NCBI GenBank assembly: GCA_021846165.1
Contig: JAJZCL010000005.1
Span: forward strand, 1 to 39,116
Direction: 5' to 3'
Origin: Bacillota bacterium
GTDB taxonomy: Bacteria; Bacillota; Bacilli; Alicyclobacillales; SLC66
DNA length: 39,116 bases
Shown here: piece by piece, positions 8,567 through 18,159 of the stretch
Numbering within the stretch: the stretch's first letter is position 1
How the letters are laid out: each line of letters begins with the position of its first letter
The notes under the pieces: model-generated
Database searches by the model: none
Told to the model about the DNA's origin: nothing
Seen by the model: the letters and a program-made list of their open reading frames with translations, nothing else
Translations under genes and position numbers: made by a program

Positions 8567-8731
8567 ATGCGGGAGTTCCTTTGGAATTACTTTGTGTTAA
8601 CAGGGGAAATCAGCGCCTATCTACTCTACAAAAACCACGAGAGGATCCAATATGCTCACGCGAGACCACGCTTTTGTACTCACTGCCAAACCGTATCAGG
8701 AAGGGCACCTGATGCTGGCGCTGTTGACTGA
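8567..8731 (+). CDS. yqzL: YqzL-like small protein, overlapping recO
   Basis: A 54-aa ORF absent from the ORF track. It starts at ATG 8567 after GGGGGCGTGCGC and reads MREFLWNYFVLTGEISAYLLYKNHER. This resembles B. subtilis YqzL (F-W-x-x-F-x-x-T-G-x-I-x-x-Y-L-L-x-K), a short protein of unknown function encoded exactly between era and recO. The last 28 residues, after HERIQ, overlap the recO start by 80 bp in another frame and are probably not under selection as YqzL. The conserved part ends at about residue 26. Function unknown. Confidence 0.75.
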   Translation: MREFLWNYFVLTGEISAYLLYKNHERIQYAHARPRFCTHCQTVSGRAPDAGAVD

Positions 8732-9302
8732 GCGACACGGACTGATCCGCGCCGTTGCGCGGCGGGCGCAGCAAACGGTGAGCCCGCTGCGATCCGCTTG
8801 TCAGCCTGTTGTGGAGGCTGACTTTTTGTTGCGTTTGTCGGATAATGGGTTAGCGGACGTATTGCAGGCGGAGGTGATCGACGCGCATGCGCGTGTGCGC
8901 GGGGATCTGGCGCGTGCCGGGTTTGCCGCCGCCTGTACGGAGTGGTTGATGCAGACGGGGGGGCGAACAGGGCTTACGCACCCGCACATCGCGTATCCTT
9001 GTTATCAGACGTCCCTGCGGGCGCTGGCCGCAGATAGGGAGCCGCCCGCGCTCGTCTACTTGCGCTTCCTCGCTCGTACCTTGCCTGAAGCGGGGCTTGT
9101 CTTCGATGCGAAGGAGATCGCGCTGTGGAGCCTGTCGGAAGGCGCAAGGCGGTTGCTTCACGGCGTGGTGGCAGAGAGTGACAGCGTGGCCGCAGCGCCA
9201 GACGTGATTCACGAGGCGCTCAGCGTGGTCGGCGGGTGGATTTTTGATCAAACGGGGATCGTGTTAAAATCATTAAAAATTGCCATCCAGTTAACGCAGT
9301 GA
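8652..9302 (+). CDS. recO: DNA repair protein RecO
   Basis: Recombination mediator that works with RecR to load RecA on SSB-coated gaps. The N-terminal OB fold is clear: DHAFVLTAKPYQEGHLMLALLTERHGLIRAVARRAQQTVSPLRSACQPVVEADFLL. A C-terminal helical domain follows. ATG 8652 has GAGAGG upstream. At 216 aa it is shorter than B. subtilis RecO (about 255), and no CxxC zinc motif is visible in the C-terminal part. The 48 bp before glyQ hold no terminator or T-box. Confidence 0.9.
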   Translation: MLTRDHAFVLTAKPYQEGHLMLALLTERHGLIRAVARRAQQTVSPLRSACQPVVEADFLLRLSDNGLADVLQAEVIDAHARVRGDLARAGFAAACTEWLMQTGGRTGLTHPHIAYPCYQTSLRALAADREPPALVYLRFLARTLPEAGLVFDAKEIALWSLSEGARRLLHGVVAESDSVAAAPDVIHEALSVVGGWIFDQTGIVLKSLKIAIQLTQ

Positions 9303-9350
9303 TTCGCTTGGCGGCGCTATGCGGATCGCAATGCGGAGAGGAGAGTACAT

Positions 9351-10208
9351 GTGCTGGATTTTCAAACGATGATCTTGAAGTTACAGGAGTTCTGGGGATC
9401 GAAAGGGTGTCTACTGGTGCAGCCGTACGATGTCGAAAAGGGCGCCGGTACCATGAACCCGATGACGTTTTTGCGAGTGCTTGGGTCAAAGCCTTGGAAC
9501 GTGGCCTATGTCGAACCGTCGCGGCGTCCTGCGGACGGTAGGTATGGGGATAACCCCAACCGGCTGTATCAGCACCATCAGTACCAGGTGATCTTGAAGC
9601 CGTCGCCCGCCGATGTGCAGGAGATGTACCTAGAGTCGTTGCAGGTACTTGGCATTGAAGCGGCGCTGCACGACGTGCGCTTTGTCGAGGACAACTGGGA
9701 AGCGCCGACGCTCGGTGCCTGGGGACTGGGCTGGGAGGTATGGCTGGACGGCATGGAAGTGACGCAGTTCACCTACTTCCAACAGGTGGGCGGGTTTGAG
9801 GTGCGACCTGTCGCCGTCGAAATCACTTACGGATTGGAGCGGCTCGCTTCGTACATACAGGACGTGACCAACGTTTATGATTTGGCATACGCAAGCGGTG
9901 TCAGTTACGGCGACGTGTTCAAGGCCGCCGAGTACGAACACAGCGTGTACACGTTCGAGGTGTCGACGGTGGAGCGTCTGTTTGCGTGGTTTCACGAGTT
10001 CGAGAGCGAGGCCAAGCTTGCGATGGCGCACAAACTGGTGCTGCCCGCTTACGATTACGTCCTCAAGTGTTCACACGTGTTCAATCTGCTCGAAGCGCGC
10101 GGTGCGATCTCAGTGACGGAGCGCACGGGCTACATCGGTCGAGTGCGGACGCTGGCGCGGGAGGTCGCGCAAAGTTACCTAGAGTCGCGGGAGGGGGTGC
10201 AGGCATGA
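9351..10208 (+). CDS. glyQ: Glycyl-tRNA synthetase alpha subunit
   Basis: Catalytic subunit of the bacterial alpha2beta2 glycyl-tRNA synthetase (class IIc). 285 aa. Diagnostic: [72 protein letters not shown], and [24 protein letters not shown] start with GGAGAGGAG upstream. ATGA overlap with glyS gives a 1:1 coupled expression arrangement. Confidence 0.98.
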   Translation: MLDFQTMILKLQEFWGSKGCLLVQPYDVEKGAGTMNPMTFLRVLGSKPWNVAYVEPSRRPADGRYGDNPNRLYQHHQYQVILKPSPADVQEMYLESLQVLGIEAALHDVRFVEDNWEAPTLGAWGLGWEVWLDGMEVTQFTYFQQVGGFEVRPVAVEITYGLERLASYIQDVTNVYDLAYASGVSYGDVFKAAEYEHSVYTFEVSTVERLFAWFHEFESEAKLAMAHKLVLPAYDYVLKCSHVFNLLEARGAISVTERTGYIGRVRTLAREVAQSYLESREGVQA

Positions 10209-12298
10209 GCAAGGTTGATTTTTTGCTGGAAATCGGAACCGAAGAGATGCCGGCGCAGTACGTGCCGCTAGCGGCGTCGCGTTATGCGGAAATTTTGTCA
10301 CGATATTTTGACGATAACGGACTTACGTATGCAAATATGAAAAGTGATGCCACACCGCGCCGCTTGGGCTTTCTTGTGCGCGAACTCGATGTCAGGCAGG
10401 CGGATCGCGTGGAAGAGGCGCGCGGACCGGCGGAGAAAGCGGGTAAAGACGCAAGCGGCGACTGGACGGCAGCCGCAAAGGGGTTTGCCCGGTCGCAGGG
10501 CGTCAACGTCGCGGAACTCGCGATCAGGGACACGCCTGCAGGGACGTACTTGTTTGCAATCAAAGCGATCAAGGGGTTGCCGACGAAAGACCTGCTGGCG
10601 AGGGACTTGCCGGATTTGATCGCGTCTGCCGATTGGCCGAAGAGCATGCGCTGGGGCGATGTCGATATGAAGTTCATTCGCCCGATTCGCTGGCTATTGG
10701 CGCTGCTTGGCGACGAGGTGGTGCCGTTTGCGGTCGCGGAGGTGGCGAGCGCCAACACCACTTACGGACACCGGACGCTGGCGCCGCAGGCGCTTGTGAT
10801 TGAGCGGACGGATGAGTACGAAGTAGCGCTGGAGCGCGCATCTGTGTTGGTGGATGTCGCCAAGCGCAAGGCGCTGATCGCGCGGCAGGTGGAGCAAGTT
10901 GCCGCGCAAGGCGGGTACCGCGCGCAAATCGACGCGGATCTGCTCGATGAAGTGACACAGCTTGTCGAATACCCGACGGCATTCATGGGGGAATTTGACG
11001 AAAATTTTCTGGCGATTCCTGCCCGTGTCATCATCACCTCCATGAAGGAGAACCAGCGCTATTTCCCTGTGTTTGACACAGTGGGAAGGCTGGCGCCGCG
11101 CTTTATCGGCGTTCGAAACGGCGGCGACGTGAACCTCGCCCAAGTGGTTAAGGGGAACGAAAAAGTTCTTTCGGCCAGGCTGGCCGATGCGGCGTTCTTT
11201 TTTGCCGAAGACCGCAAGGTGACGCCGGGGGCGTGGCAGGAAAAGCTAAAGACGATGACGTATCACGAGGAGCTTGGCAGTGTCTACGACCGCGCGTTGC
11301 GGGTGGCGGAGATCGCGAAGCGCATAGCGGCGGAACTCGGGGTTGAGGCTGCGGTTCACAATCGGATTGCAACAGCGGCGGCGTATGCCAAGTTCGACCT
11401 GGCGACGCACATGGTGTACGAGTTTCCGGAATTGGAAGGGTATATGGGCGGGATTTACGCCACCCTCGCGCTGGGAGACGAGGCGGTGGGGCAGGCGATT
11501 GCGGAGCAGTATGACCCCAAAGGCGCCGGTGCCGAAATTGCCGTGAGCCTACCCGGTAAAGTACTCGCGCTGGCGGATAAAATCGAGCGGTTGATGGGCG
11601 GCGTGGCGACGCAGGGTGTGCCGACGGGGTCGCAGGATCCGTATGGGTTGCGGCGCGCCGCGATGGGCGTGGTTCGCACTCTGGCCGAAGGCGGCCTTTC
11701 CCTCACGCTTGACGTCCTCGTCGGTTTGGCCGAGGCGGTCATGCGGGCGGACACCAGCGTGAAGTCGACCTTCGACGTCAGCCTTAGGCTCGACATTTTG
11801 GGCTTTTTGTCGGCAAGGTTCAAGACGTGGTTGACCGACCGCGGGTTGCCAAGCGATGTCGTCGAGGGGCTTGTCGCCGTCAGACCGTATGCGGTGTTGG
11901 AGGTAGCGGACATTGCGGAAGGGGTGGCGGAACTGCTGGTTGCGGCCGGGTTTGGTAAGCTCGTGGAACTTTCCAAACGGGTGCGTAACATCATTGCCAA
12001 ACAACCGGAACCGAGCGAACCGCTGCAATTTGAGGCGTTTGCGGAAGCGGTGGAGAAGCACTTGTTCGAAGCGGTGATGGCTGTGCAATACAAGGCTAGA
12101 GCGGCACTCACGAACAAGGACGCGACTGCCGCAATGCGGGCGATGCTCGATCTGGAAGAGCCGGTGAACGCGTTCTTTGATCAGGTGATGGTGATGGATG
12201 AACGGCAGGACGTGCGGGCGCGGAGGCTGGCGCTGCTGCACAGCGTTCACCACACGCTTTCGCTGGTGCTGGACTTGAGCCAGGTGACGGCGCACTGA
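10205..12298 (+). CDS. glyS: Glycyl-tRNA synthetase beta subunit
   Basis: tRNA-binding beta subunit of glycyl-tRNA synthetase, 697 aa, normal length. Starts [23 protein letters not shown], and contains [31 protein letters not shown], the degenerate HD-like part, and a C-terminal DALR-type anticodon-binding region ([18 protein letters not shown]). The ORF track extends 73 codons upstream into glyQ; the real start is the ATG at 10205 in ATGA. Followed by an intrinsic terminator. Confidence 0.98.
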   Translation: MSKVDFLLEIGTEEMPAQYVPLAASRYAEILSRYFDDNGLTYANMKSDATPRRLGFLVRELDVRQADRVEEARGPAEKAGKDASGDWTAAAKGFARSQGVNVAELAIRDTPAGTYLFAIKAIKGLPTKDLLARDLPDLIASADWPKSMRWGDVDMKFIRPIRWLLALLGDEVVPFAVAEVASANTTYGHRTLAPQALVIERTDEYEVALERASVLVDVAKRKALIARQVEQVAAQGGYRAQIDADLLDEVTQLVEYPTAFMGEFDENFLAIPARVIITSMKENQRYFPVFDTVGRLAPRFIGVRNGGDVNLAQVVKGNEKVLSARLADAAFFFAEDRKVTPGAWQEKLKTMTYHEELGSVYDRALRVAEIAKRIAAELGVEAAVHNRIATAAAYAKFDLATHMVYEFPELEGYMGGIYATLALGDEAVGQAIAEQYDPKGAGAEIAVSLPGKVLALADKIERLMGGVATQGVPTGSQDPYGLRRAAMGVVRTLAEGGLSLTLDVLVGLAEAVMRADTSVKSTFDVSLRLDILGFLSARFKTWLTDRGLPSDVVEGLVAVRPYAVLEVADIAEGVAELLVAAGFGKLVELSKRVRNIIAKQPEPSEPLQFEAFAEAVEKHLFEAVMAVQYKARAALTNKDATAAMRAMLDLEEPVNAFFDQVMVMDERQDVRARRLALLHSVHHTLSLVLDLSQVTAH

Positions 12299-12308
12299 CA
12301 GAAAAGCC

Positions 12309-12346
12309 AAAAGAGCCGACTCCACGTAACGGGGAGCGGCTCTTTT
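12309..12346 (+). terminator. Terminator after glyS
   Basis: AAAAGAGCCG-a-CTCC - loop - GGAG-CGGCTCTTTT. The A and T runs on both flanks suggest bidirectional use, ending glyS on + and the small membrane-protein gene on -. Confidence 0.85.
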
Positions 12347-12361
12347 AAAACCGACATGTAA

Positions 12362-12574
12362 TTATAATGGCAATGACATGATGTGTTGAAATTCATAGTC
12401 GGAAAACAGAAAGACCAGTCCTACGCCAATGCCAAGCCAAAAGTACTGGCTGCGGAACATCTTGCGGCCAAATTGGAACGGCTTTTCCTTTTCAAGGGCG
12501 AACCACTTGCCGGAAACGATACCAGCGACGAGCAGAAGCAAAATGGCAGATACGATGCGAATCAGGATATGCAA
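12362..12574 (-). CDS. Small two-helix membrane protein, unknown
   Basis: About 70 aa, not recognised. Two hydrophobic segments, HILIRIVSAILLLLVAGIVSG and QYFWLGIGVGLVFLFSDYEF, joined by a charged loop (KWFALEKEKPFQFGRKMFRS). TTG 12574 is preferred over the ATG at 12607 in the ORF track, because AGGAAAGGAAG lies 9 nt before it and would otherwise be coding. Runs against glyS and ppsR, has its own promoter-like sequence and shares the glyS terminator, so it is a monocistronic unit. The complete set of signals supports a real gene. Confidence 0.6.
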   Translation of the reverse strand: MHILIRIVSAILLLLVAGIVSGKWFALEKEKPFQFGRKMFRSQYFWLGIGVGLVFLFSDYEFQHIMSLPL

Positions 12575-12605
12575 ACGGTACGACTTCCTTTCCTCAGATG
12601 GGATC

Positions 12606-12635
12606 ATTGTAGCATGAAAAATTCGACGATTTCAA
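12606..12635 (-). promoter_or_regulatory. Promoter of the small membrane protein gene
   Basis: On the minus strand TTGAAA (12635-12630), 18-bp spacer, TACAAT (12611-12606). Confidence 0.55.
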
Positions 12636-12719
12636 TGATGCAAATTTGCGACGGCGGTGTGTGGCGAACCCACTGAGCGACAGAAATCAGCACTTCGACA
12701 TAGAAAGGATGAATCAAAA

Positions 12720-13538
12720 GTGCGCTCTTCTCTCTCTATCGTGTTTGTGGTGTCCGATTCTGTCGGCGAAACGGCTGAGTTTGTGGTGAGGGCGGCGGCG
12801 AGTCAATTTGACCATAACCATTTTGAAATTCGCCGCATGTCCTATGTGGATACCATCGACGCCATTCGCGAGATTATAGAGTCCGCCAAGGAAGTGGGAG
12901 GCTTTATCGCCTACACTCTGATTCTGCCGACGCTTAGAACCGCCATGCGCGAACTGGCGGAACAAATGGGCGTTCGGGCGGTGGATATCATGGGGCCGAT
13001 GATGACTGCGTTTGAGGATGTGTTCAACGCCACGCCCCAACTTCGACCAGGGTTATTGCATCAGCTCGATGACGATTACTTCCGCAAAGTCGAGGCCATT
13101 GAGTTTGCCGTCAAACACGACGACGGGCGTGACTCGCGGGGGTTGTTTCGAGCAGACGTTGTGCTTGTGGGGGTTTCGCGAACCTCAAAAACCCCGCTCA
13201 GCATGTACCTTGCCCACAAAAAGATGCGCGTTGCCAATGTGCCGCTCGTTCCAGAGGTACAGCCGCCGGGGGAATTGTACGAGTTGCCGCAGGGGCGCAT
13301 CATTGGCCTTACGATTGACGGGGATGAATTGACCCTGATTCGCAAAGAACGGCTGCGCTCGCTCGGATTGAACAGCGACGCCAGCTATGCAAGCTGGCAA
13401 CGGATACGCGATGAGCTTCAATATGCTGATGACGTCATGCAAAAGCTCGGTTGCCCGATCATCGACGTGTCCCGACGGGCCGTCGAGGAAACGGCGAGCA
13501 TCATCCTTAGTATTGTCCGACAGCGCTCCCATCCCTGA
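12720..13538 (+). CDS. ppsR: Pyruvate,phosphate dikinase / PEP synthase regulatory protein
   Basis: DUF299 family bifunctional kinase-pyrophosphorylase (B. subtilis YqfL) that inactivates PPDK or PEP synthase by ADP-dependent phosphorylation and reactivates it with phosphate. 272 aa. Motifs: VFVVSDSVGETAEFV near the N-terminus, the P-loop GVSRTSKTPLSMYLA, and the C-terminal IDVSRRAVEETASIIL. The ORF track starts 21 codons too early; GTG 12720 follows AGAAAGGATG. In B. subtilis the repressor gene ccpN lies directly upstream; here there is none, only the reversed membrane gene. Confidence 0.95.
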   Translation: MRSSLSIVFVVSDSVGETAEFVVRAAASQFDHNHFEIRRMSYVDTIDAIREIIESAKEVGGFIAYTLILPTLRTAMRELAEQMGVRAVDIMGPMMTAFEDVFNATPQLRPGLLHQLDDDYFRKVEAIEFAVKHDDGRDSRGLFRADVVLVGVSRTSKTPLSMYLAHKKMRVANVPLVPEVQPPGELYELPQGRIIGLTIDGDELTLIRKERLRSLGLNSDASYASWQRIRDELQYADDVMQKLGCPIIDVSRRAVEETASIILSIVRQRSHP

Positions 13539-13804
13539 AAAAGAAGATGGTGGGCGGAAGGATTTTTTTGCCGCGCTAGCGTACATCTATATAAACAAAG
13601 GAATTGAGGTTTACTTTTGCGGTTTGCGTGAAAAAATAGACTCAGTCTTTTCTGTCGAAAATTTCGGTTAGGATAATTTTTCGTGCAGTGCGGCAGGAAA
13701 TTGTAGAAGTTTGACGAAATCATTCTACTAGATGGCGCGTAACACACGTGGAACAGACCGCTCACCGATGTCAGGCGCACTCGACAATGGAGGGGTCGGT
13801 ATTG
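13539..13804 (+). promoter_or_regulatory. 266-bp ppsR-dnaG intergenic region
   Basis: No convincing gene. It holds a weak terminator-like hairpin after ppsR (AAAATAGAC-TCA-GTCTTTT, about 13635-13657). A short inverted repeat, TAGAA-N14-TTCTA, lies at about 13702-13725, and TTGACG sits inside it. No clear -10 at standard spacing. Some promoter for the dnaG-sigA operon must lie here. The proximal ORF-track codons before 13805 have no family similarity. Confidence 0.4.
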
Positions 13805-15670
13805 ATGCGCATACCTGAAGAATTTATCGCCCTTCTGCGCGATCGGGTGGACATTGTCGACGTGGTTTCCGAACACGTCCGCCTAAAACGTAGCGGTCAG
13901 TCTTATGTCGGACTGTGCCCGTTTCATTCGGAACGAACCCCGTCGTTCCATGTCACGCCAAGCAAAGGATTTTACTATTGTTTCGGATGCGGAGCAGGCG
14001 GTACTGCCATTACTTTTCTTATGGAAGCCGAGCAATTAACCTTTTACCAGGCGGTGAGCAAGCTGGCTGCTAAAGCTGGGTTGCCGGTGCCGTCGATCGA
14101 CGAACCTGCGTCTGCCAGTGCCGGGAACCATCGTCAACGACTGCTGGCGATTCACGAACTGGCCAACAAATTCTACAACCACATTTTAATGAATCATGAG
14201 TTGGGAATGCAAGGCCTTTCATATTTTTCCCATAGGGGGTTGACTAAAAAAATTATTGCGGACTTTCAATTGGGATACGCGCCTGGCGGTGGCAGGGCAC
14301 TGACCGATTTTCTCTTGCGCAGAGGGCATGCTGTCGATGATTTGCTGACCGCAGGGGTCGCCAGCGTGAACGGACAGGGTGAGGTGCGAGATCGATTTCG
14401 CCACCGGGTGATGTTTCCGATCTGGGATTTGCAGGGGCGAACCGTCGGTTTTGGCGCGAGATCGCTTGGTGATGAACAGCCTAAGTACATCAATACGGGT
14501 GAGACAGAACTGTTTCACAAAGGTAAGTTGTTGTATGGATTTGCAAAGGCAAGGCATAAAATCCGCCAAACGGGTCAAGTGATTTTGCTTGAAGGGTACA
14601 TGGACGCCATTTCGTTTCACCAGCACGGGATCGCCAACGCGGTAGCGGGTCTTGGCACGGCGTTGACGGCGGAACAGGCCAACTTATTGAAGCGCGTAGC
14701 CGAAGACGTGATCCTGCTTTACGATGGGGATGCGGCAGGGCGAAAAGCGACGATGCGGTCGTTGGAAGTGCTAGGCGAGGCAGGAGTGTTAGCCCGTGTG
14801 GTGGAACTGCCTGATGGTGTGGATCCCGATGAATGGATTCGGGAGCGCGGCGAGGTCGGTTGGCGAGGGCTTCAGGATCAGGCGAAGCGGGCGCTCTCCT
14901 ATCGATTGACGCAACTGACGCACGAACACCCTGATCACATGGGAAGCGGCAGGATCGATTATGTGCGAGACGCAGTCGCGTTGATCGCGCGCGAACCGAG
15001 TTCGATTGAGCGGGAGGCGGCTTTGGAGTGGCTGGGCAAAACCTACGCCATCTCAGTCATCGCCTTGCGTGAGGATCTGAGTCGGGAAATGAAGGCTCAA
15101 CAAAAGCAGCACCATGCGGATAAGTCAGGGAAAATGTGGAATACTTTGAGCCGAACATCAGACGCAACGCAAACTCGGCCAACAGCACCCCAGGGAGGAA
15201 GAATGGCCGTTTCTGAAAGGAAGCTACTTACCTACATGGTACTCGATGCGGCAGTGGCAAAACAAGTGCAACAGCGACTGCAGGGCGAATTTTCGATACC
15301 TATACACAGCGCATTACAAGCCTATTTATACCAGTTTTATATCGACCATGACAAGTCAGACCCGGAGTTGTTTTTGAACCTTCTCGACGATCCCCACTTG
15401 CTGAATTTTGCCACTCGATTGCTGCAGGAAGCGAGCGATGAAGGCGTCGACGTCGACAAGTTGCATCAAGAGGTTGATGACTGCATACAAAACCTGGTTG
15501 GCGATGGGATTGAAAAAACCATGCAGGAGATGGTGAATCAATTGAAACTAGCCACCGAACGAGGAGACGTGGAAGAAATGAGGCGCCTCGGGGAACGCAT
15601 CAAGGCACTGCGGCAAGAATGGAATCGAACTGGCGGTCGCGTGATACGATTGGGCATTTTTCAGAAATGA
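13805..15670 (+). CDS. dnaG: DNA primase
   Basis: Synthesises RNA primers for replication. 621 aa. CHC2 zinc-binding domain at the N-terminus ([30 protein letters not shown]), then the RNA polymerase core with the Toprim fold: acidic [26 protein letters not shown], and [13 protein letters not shown] (DxD). The C-terminal 150 residues are the less conserved DnaB-interaction domain. ATG 13805 is chosen (GGAGGGG upstream, [21 protein letters not shown] is the usual start) instead of 13748. It forms the conserved dnaG-sigA operon. Confidence 0.97.
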   Translation: MRIPEEFIALLRDRVDIVDVVSEHVRLKRSGQSYVGLCPFHSERTPSFHVTPSKGFYYCFGCGAGGTAITFLMEAEQLTFYQAVSKLAAKAGLPVPSIDEPASASAGNHRQRLLAIHELANKFYNHILMNHELGMQGLSYFSHRGLTKKIIADFQLGYAPGGGRALTDFLLRRGHAVDDLLTAGVASVNGQGEVRDRFRHRVMFPIWDLQGRTVGFGARSLGDEQPKYINTGETELFHKGKLLYGFAKARHKIRQTGQVILLEGYMDAISFHQHGIANAVAGLGTALTAEQANLLKRVAEDVILLYDGDAAGRKATMRSLEVLGEAGVLARVVELPDGVDPDEWIRERGEVGWRGLQDQAKRALSYRLTQLTHEHPDHMGSGRIDYVRDAVALIAREPSSIEREAALEWLGKTYAISVIALREDLSREMKAQQKQHHADKSGKMWNTLSRTSDATQTRPTAPQGGRMAVSERKLLTYMVLDAAVAKQVQQRLQGEFSIPIHSALQAYLYQFYIDHDKSDPELFLNLLDDPHLLNFATRLLQEASDEGVDVDKLHQEVDDCIQNLVGDGIEKTMQEMVNQLKLATERGDVEEMRRLGERIKALRQEWNRTGGRVIRLGIFQK

Positions 15671-15684
15671 AGGGGGGGGCGAAG

Positions 15685-16836
15685 GTGAGTAAGGAAAGGC
15701 AAGAAGGGTCGCCATTAGGAGAAACGTTAGAGGATGTCAGAGATCATCTTCTCTCCACCGGGAAAAAACGCGGATTTTTGAACTATCAGGAGATTGTCAC
15801 AAAAATGGCCGCGTTTGATCTCGAAAGCGATCAGTTCGAGGACTTTCTCGATCAGCTTAGCGATCATGGCATTGAGGTTTTGAACGAGTCGGACGAAATT
15901 GATGAAGACTCGGAAAGCGACGAAGACATTGAAGAGCGCGATATGGCGGAAGAAAACCAGCAGGAAGAGGAGTTTGACCTCACTGACCTGAGTGTTCCGC
16001 CTGGTGTTAAGATCAATGATCCGGTCAGGATGTACCTCAAGGAAATTGGCCGGGTGCCGCTGCTGTCTGCGGAAGAGGAGATCGAACTGGCCAAGCGCAT
16101 TGAGGAAGGTGATGAGGAGGCCAAGCGTCGGTTGGCGGAGGCGAACCTGCGTCTGGTGGTCAGCATCGCGAAACGCTATGTCGGCAGGGGGATGTTGTTT
16201 CTTGATTTGATTCAGGAAGGCAACATGGGCTTGATCAAAGCGGTGGAAAAATTCGACTACCTTAAGGGGTACAAGTTCAGCACCTATGCGACGTGGTGGA
16301 TTCGTCAAGCGATTACCCGCGCGATTGCGGATCAGGCGCGCACCATTCGCATTCCCGTTCACATGGTGGAAACGATTAACAAACTGATTCGCATCTCCCG
16401 CCAATTGTTGCAGGAACTCGGGCGCGAGCCAAGTGCCGAAGAAATTGCCAAAGAAATGGACATGAGTCCGGAAAAGGTGCGGGAAATCCAAAAAATCGCG
16501 CAAGAGCCGGTGTCTTTGGAAACGCCCATCGGCGAGGAAGACGACTCGCATTTGGGGGATTTTATCCCCGACGAAGATGCGCTGGCACCGGCGGACGCCG
16601 CGGCTTATGAACTGCTGAAGGAACAGTTGGAGGACGTTTTAGACACCTTGACCGAACGCGAAGAAAACGTGTTGAGGCTGCGCTTTGGCCTTGACGACGG
16701 CAGGACGCGCACGCTGGAAGAGGTGGGCAAGGTGTTTGGCGTCACGCGCGAACGGATCCGCCAAATCGAGGCGAAGGCCTTGCGCAAGCTGCGTCACCCC
16801 AGTCGCAGCAAGCGCTTAAAAGACTTCCTTGAATGA
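15685..16836 (+). CDS. sigA: RNA polymerase primary sigma factor SigA
   Basis: Housekeeping sigma-70 factor (RpoD), about 383 aa like B. subtilis SigA. Order: region 1.1 ([23 protein letters not shown]), an acidic linker, [25 protein letters not shown], region 2 ([49 protein letters not shown]), region 3, and region 4 with the helix-turn-helix ([30 protein letters not shown]). GTG 15685 follows a run of eight G that can serve as ribosome binding site; ATG 15667 overlapping the dnaG stop is an alternative. Confidence 0.97.
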   Translation: MSKERQEGSPLGETLEDVRDHLLSTGKKRGFLNYQEIVTKMAAFDLESDQFEDFLDQLSDHGIEVLNESDEIDEDSESDEDIEERDMAEENQQEEEFDLTDLSVPPGVKINDPVRMYLKEIGRVPLLSAEEEIELAKRIEEGDEEAKRRLAEANLRLVVSIAKRYVGRGMLFLDLIQEGNMGLIKAVEKFDYLKGYKFSTYATWWIRQAITRAIADQARTIRIPVHMVETINKLIRISRQLLQELGREPSAEEIAKEMDMSPEKVREIQKIAQEPVSLETPIGEEDDSHLGDFIPDEDALAPADAAAYELLKEQLEDVLDTLTEREENVLRLRFGLDDGRTRTLEEVGKVFGVTRERIRQIEAKALRKLRHPSRSKRLKDFLE

Positions 16837-16873
16837 GCAAGCAGGGGTTTTTAGCGAGCGTGCGACCACTCTG

Positions 16874-17638
16874 ATGCATGTGAGCGATAAGCGCACCTTA
16901 CATTTACCACTGCGACTCGAAGCGATTGTCCGCATGGTGTCTCGCGTTGATTGTGTGGCGGATATCGGCAGTGACCACGGACTTGTGCCGCTGGCGCTTG
17001 TCGGGAGGGGCATCGTGGGTCGGGCGATTGCCATCGAGGTGGCGTTAGGTCCTTTGCAGGCCGTGAAGGCGGCATTTGAGCGTCAGCATTATCGGTTGGA
17101 GGCTCGTCTTGGCGACGGGATGCAGCCCTTGCGGCAGGGAGAGGTGCAGGGGGTTGTGGTTGCGGGAATGGGGGGAGCCACAATATGGCGCATACTTACA
17201 GACGCTTACGCCGGTAAGCTTTTAAAGGCGGATCTCCCGGAACTCGTTCTGCAACCGATGGACGCGCCCGGACTGATCCGCTGGTTTGCCCGGCGATCCG
17301 GATACGAAATCGATCGCGATGTATGGCTTGGTGACCGTGGCATCAGCTATAATGTATTGCGTCTGACGGCGCCTGCGGCGTTGCGCGAGGCGGATTTCGC
17401 AGGAGCGTACGATGAATTCCTTAAATTATCGATTAAATCGCGGGTTGAACTGGAGTACGGCTCGGCGGTTTATGATTTGACCAATGCGGCGTTTGCGGCG
17501 CATTGGCGTTTGCAAGTCGCAAAACACAAGCGCATTGTCGCGCATTTGGAACGGTCAGTGAGCGTAGAGGCGAAGCGACGCTACGCGCAGGTCATGGAGT
17601 GGTTGGATGGGATGAACCGATTGCGACCATTTGAATAA
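16874..17638 (+). CDS. trmK: tRNA (adenine-22-N1)-methyltransferase
   Basis: SAM-dependent methyltransferase making m1A22 in tRNA (B. subtilis YqfN/TrmK). About 254 aa. SAM-binding motif CVADIGSDHGLVPLALV, then GRAIAIEVALGPLQAVKAAF, and the family motif VVVAGMGGATIWRIL (the NPP-like position is AGMGG in this family). The C-terminal part is the helical TrmK tail. The start is unclear: the ORF-track TTG 16829 overlaps sigA, and no good ribosome binding site is seen; ATG 16874 or GTG 16880 are likely. The usual partner yqfO does not follow. Confidence 0.92.
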   Translation: MHVSDKRTLHLPLRLEAIVRMVSRVDCVADIGSDHGLVPLALVGRGIVGRAIAIEVALGPLQAVKAAFERQHYRLEARLGDGMQPLRQGEVQGVVVAGMGGATIWRILTDAYAGKLLKADLPELVLQPMDAPGLIRWFARRSGYEIDRDVWLGDRGISYNVLRLTAPAALREADFAGAYDEFLKLSIKSRVELEYGSAVYDLTNAAFAAHWRLQVAKHKRIVAHLERSVSVEAKRRYAQVMEWLDGMNRLRPFE

Positions 17639-17665
17639 TTTCGCATTTATAAATATTGTATATCA

Positions 17666-17695
17666 TTGACCTTGAAAAAATAACGATTTTATGAT
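17666..17695 (+). promoter_or_regulatory. Promoter of the RNase P RNA gene
   Basis: TTGACC (17666-17671), 18-bp spacer, TATGAT (17690-17695) in an AT-rich stretch just before the P1 helix of rnpB. Confidence 0.6.
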
Positions 17696-17710
17696 TTAAT
17701 GATTTCGTTC

Positions 17711-18113
17711 AAAAAGTAAGCTGGGTAATCGCTGGCGCAGTGCCGAAAGGCCGCGTGAGAGGAAAGTCCGAGCTCCGTAGAGCAGGGTGCTGGGTAACCC
17801 CCAGTGGGAGCGATCCTAAGGAAAGTGCCACAGACATGGAGACCGCCGATGGCCTTTTTGGGGCGCAGGCAAGGGTGCAACGGTGCGGTAAGAGCGCACC
17901 AGCGGCGCGGTGACGCGTCGGCTAGGTAAACCCCACCTGGAGCAAGACCGGATAGGAGTACGAAACAACGGCTCGTTGTGTACTCGGGTAGGTCGCTGGA
18001 GCGAATTGGCAACAATCCGCCTAGATAGATGATTGCCACCTCATCAGTGCGAGGTTGACAACAACCGCCATCAGCGCGCGAGGAACAAAACTCGGCTTAT
18101 AGGCTTGCTTTTT
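17711..18113 (+). ncRNA. rnpB: RNase P RNA, type A-like core
   Basis: Catalytic RNA of RNase P, which matures tRNA 5' ends. Recognised from GAGGAAAGTCCGAGCTCC (P4 5' strand, CR I), CCACAGACATGGAGACCGCC, GGTGCGGTAAGAGCGCACC (CR II/III, P11-P12), GGTAAACCCC, GAGCAAGACCGGATAGGAGT, CGGGTAGGTCGCTGGAGC, TAGATAGATGATTGCC, and CTCGGCTTAT (CR V, P4 3' strand). Ends set by P1: AAAAAGTAAGC (17711-17721) pairs with GCTTGCTTTTT (18103-18113). The middle part (P13/P14 and P16/P17-like segments) follows the type A plan, not the B. subtilis type B plan, while the 5' GGGTAATCGCTG and the extended 3' part near GATTGCC...GAACAAAAC look Bacillus-like. Confidence 0.95.
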
Positions 18114-18116
18114 GCT

Positions 18117-18152
18117 AAAAAACCTCCGTACGGTTTCGTACGGAGGTTTTTT
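18117..18152. terminator. Bidirectional terminator between rnpB and fabH
   Basis: Perfect 16-bp stem AAAAAACCTCCGTACG - GTTT - CGTACGGAGGTTTTTT. Six A and six T on the flanks serve rnpB on + and fabH on -. Confidence 0.93.
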
Positions 18153-18159
18153 AGTGATG

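Noticed and set aside
9303-9350. T-box riboswitch before glyQ
   Set aside because: Only 48 bp between recO and glyQ; no T-box sequence or terminator hairpin.
11455-12325. Long minus-strand ORFs under glyS
   Set aside because: Mirror frames of a high-GC gene; low-complexity sequence.
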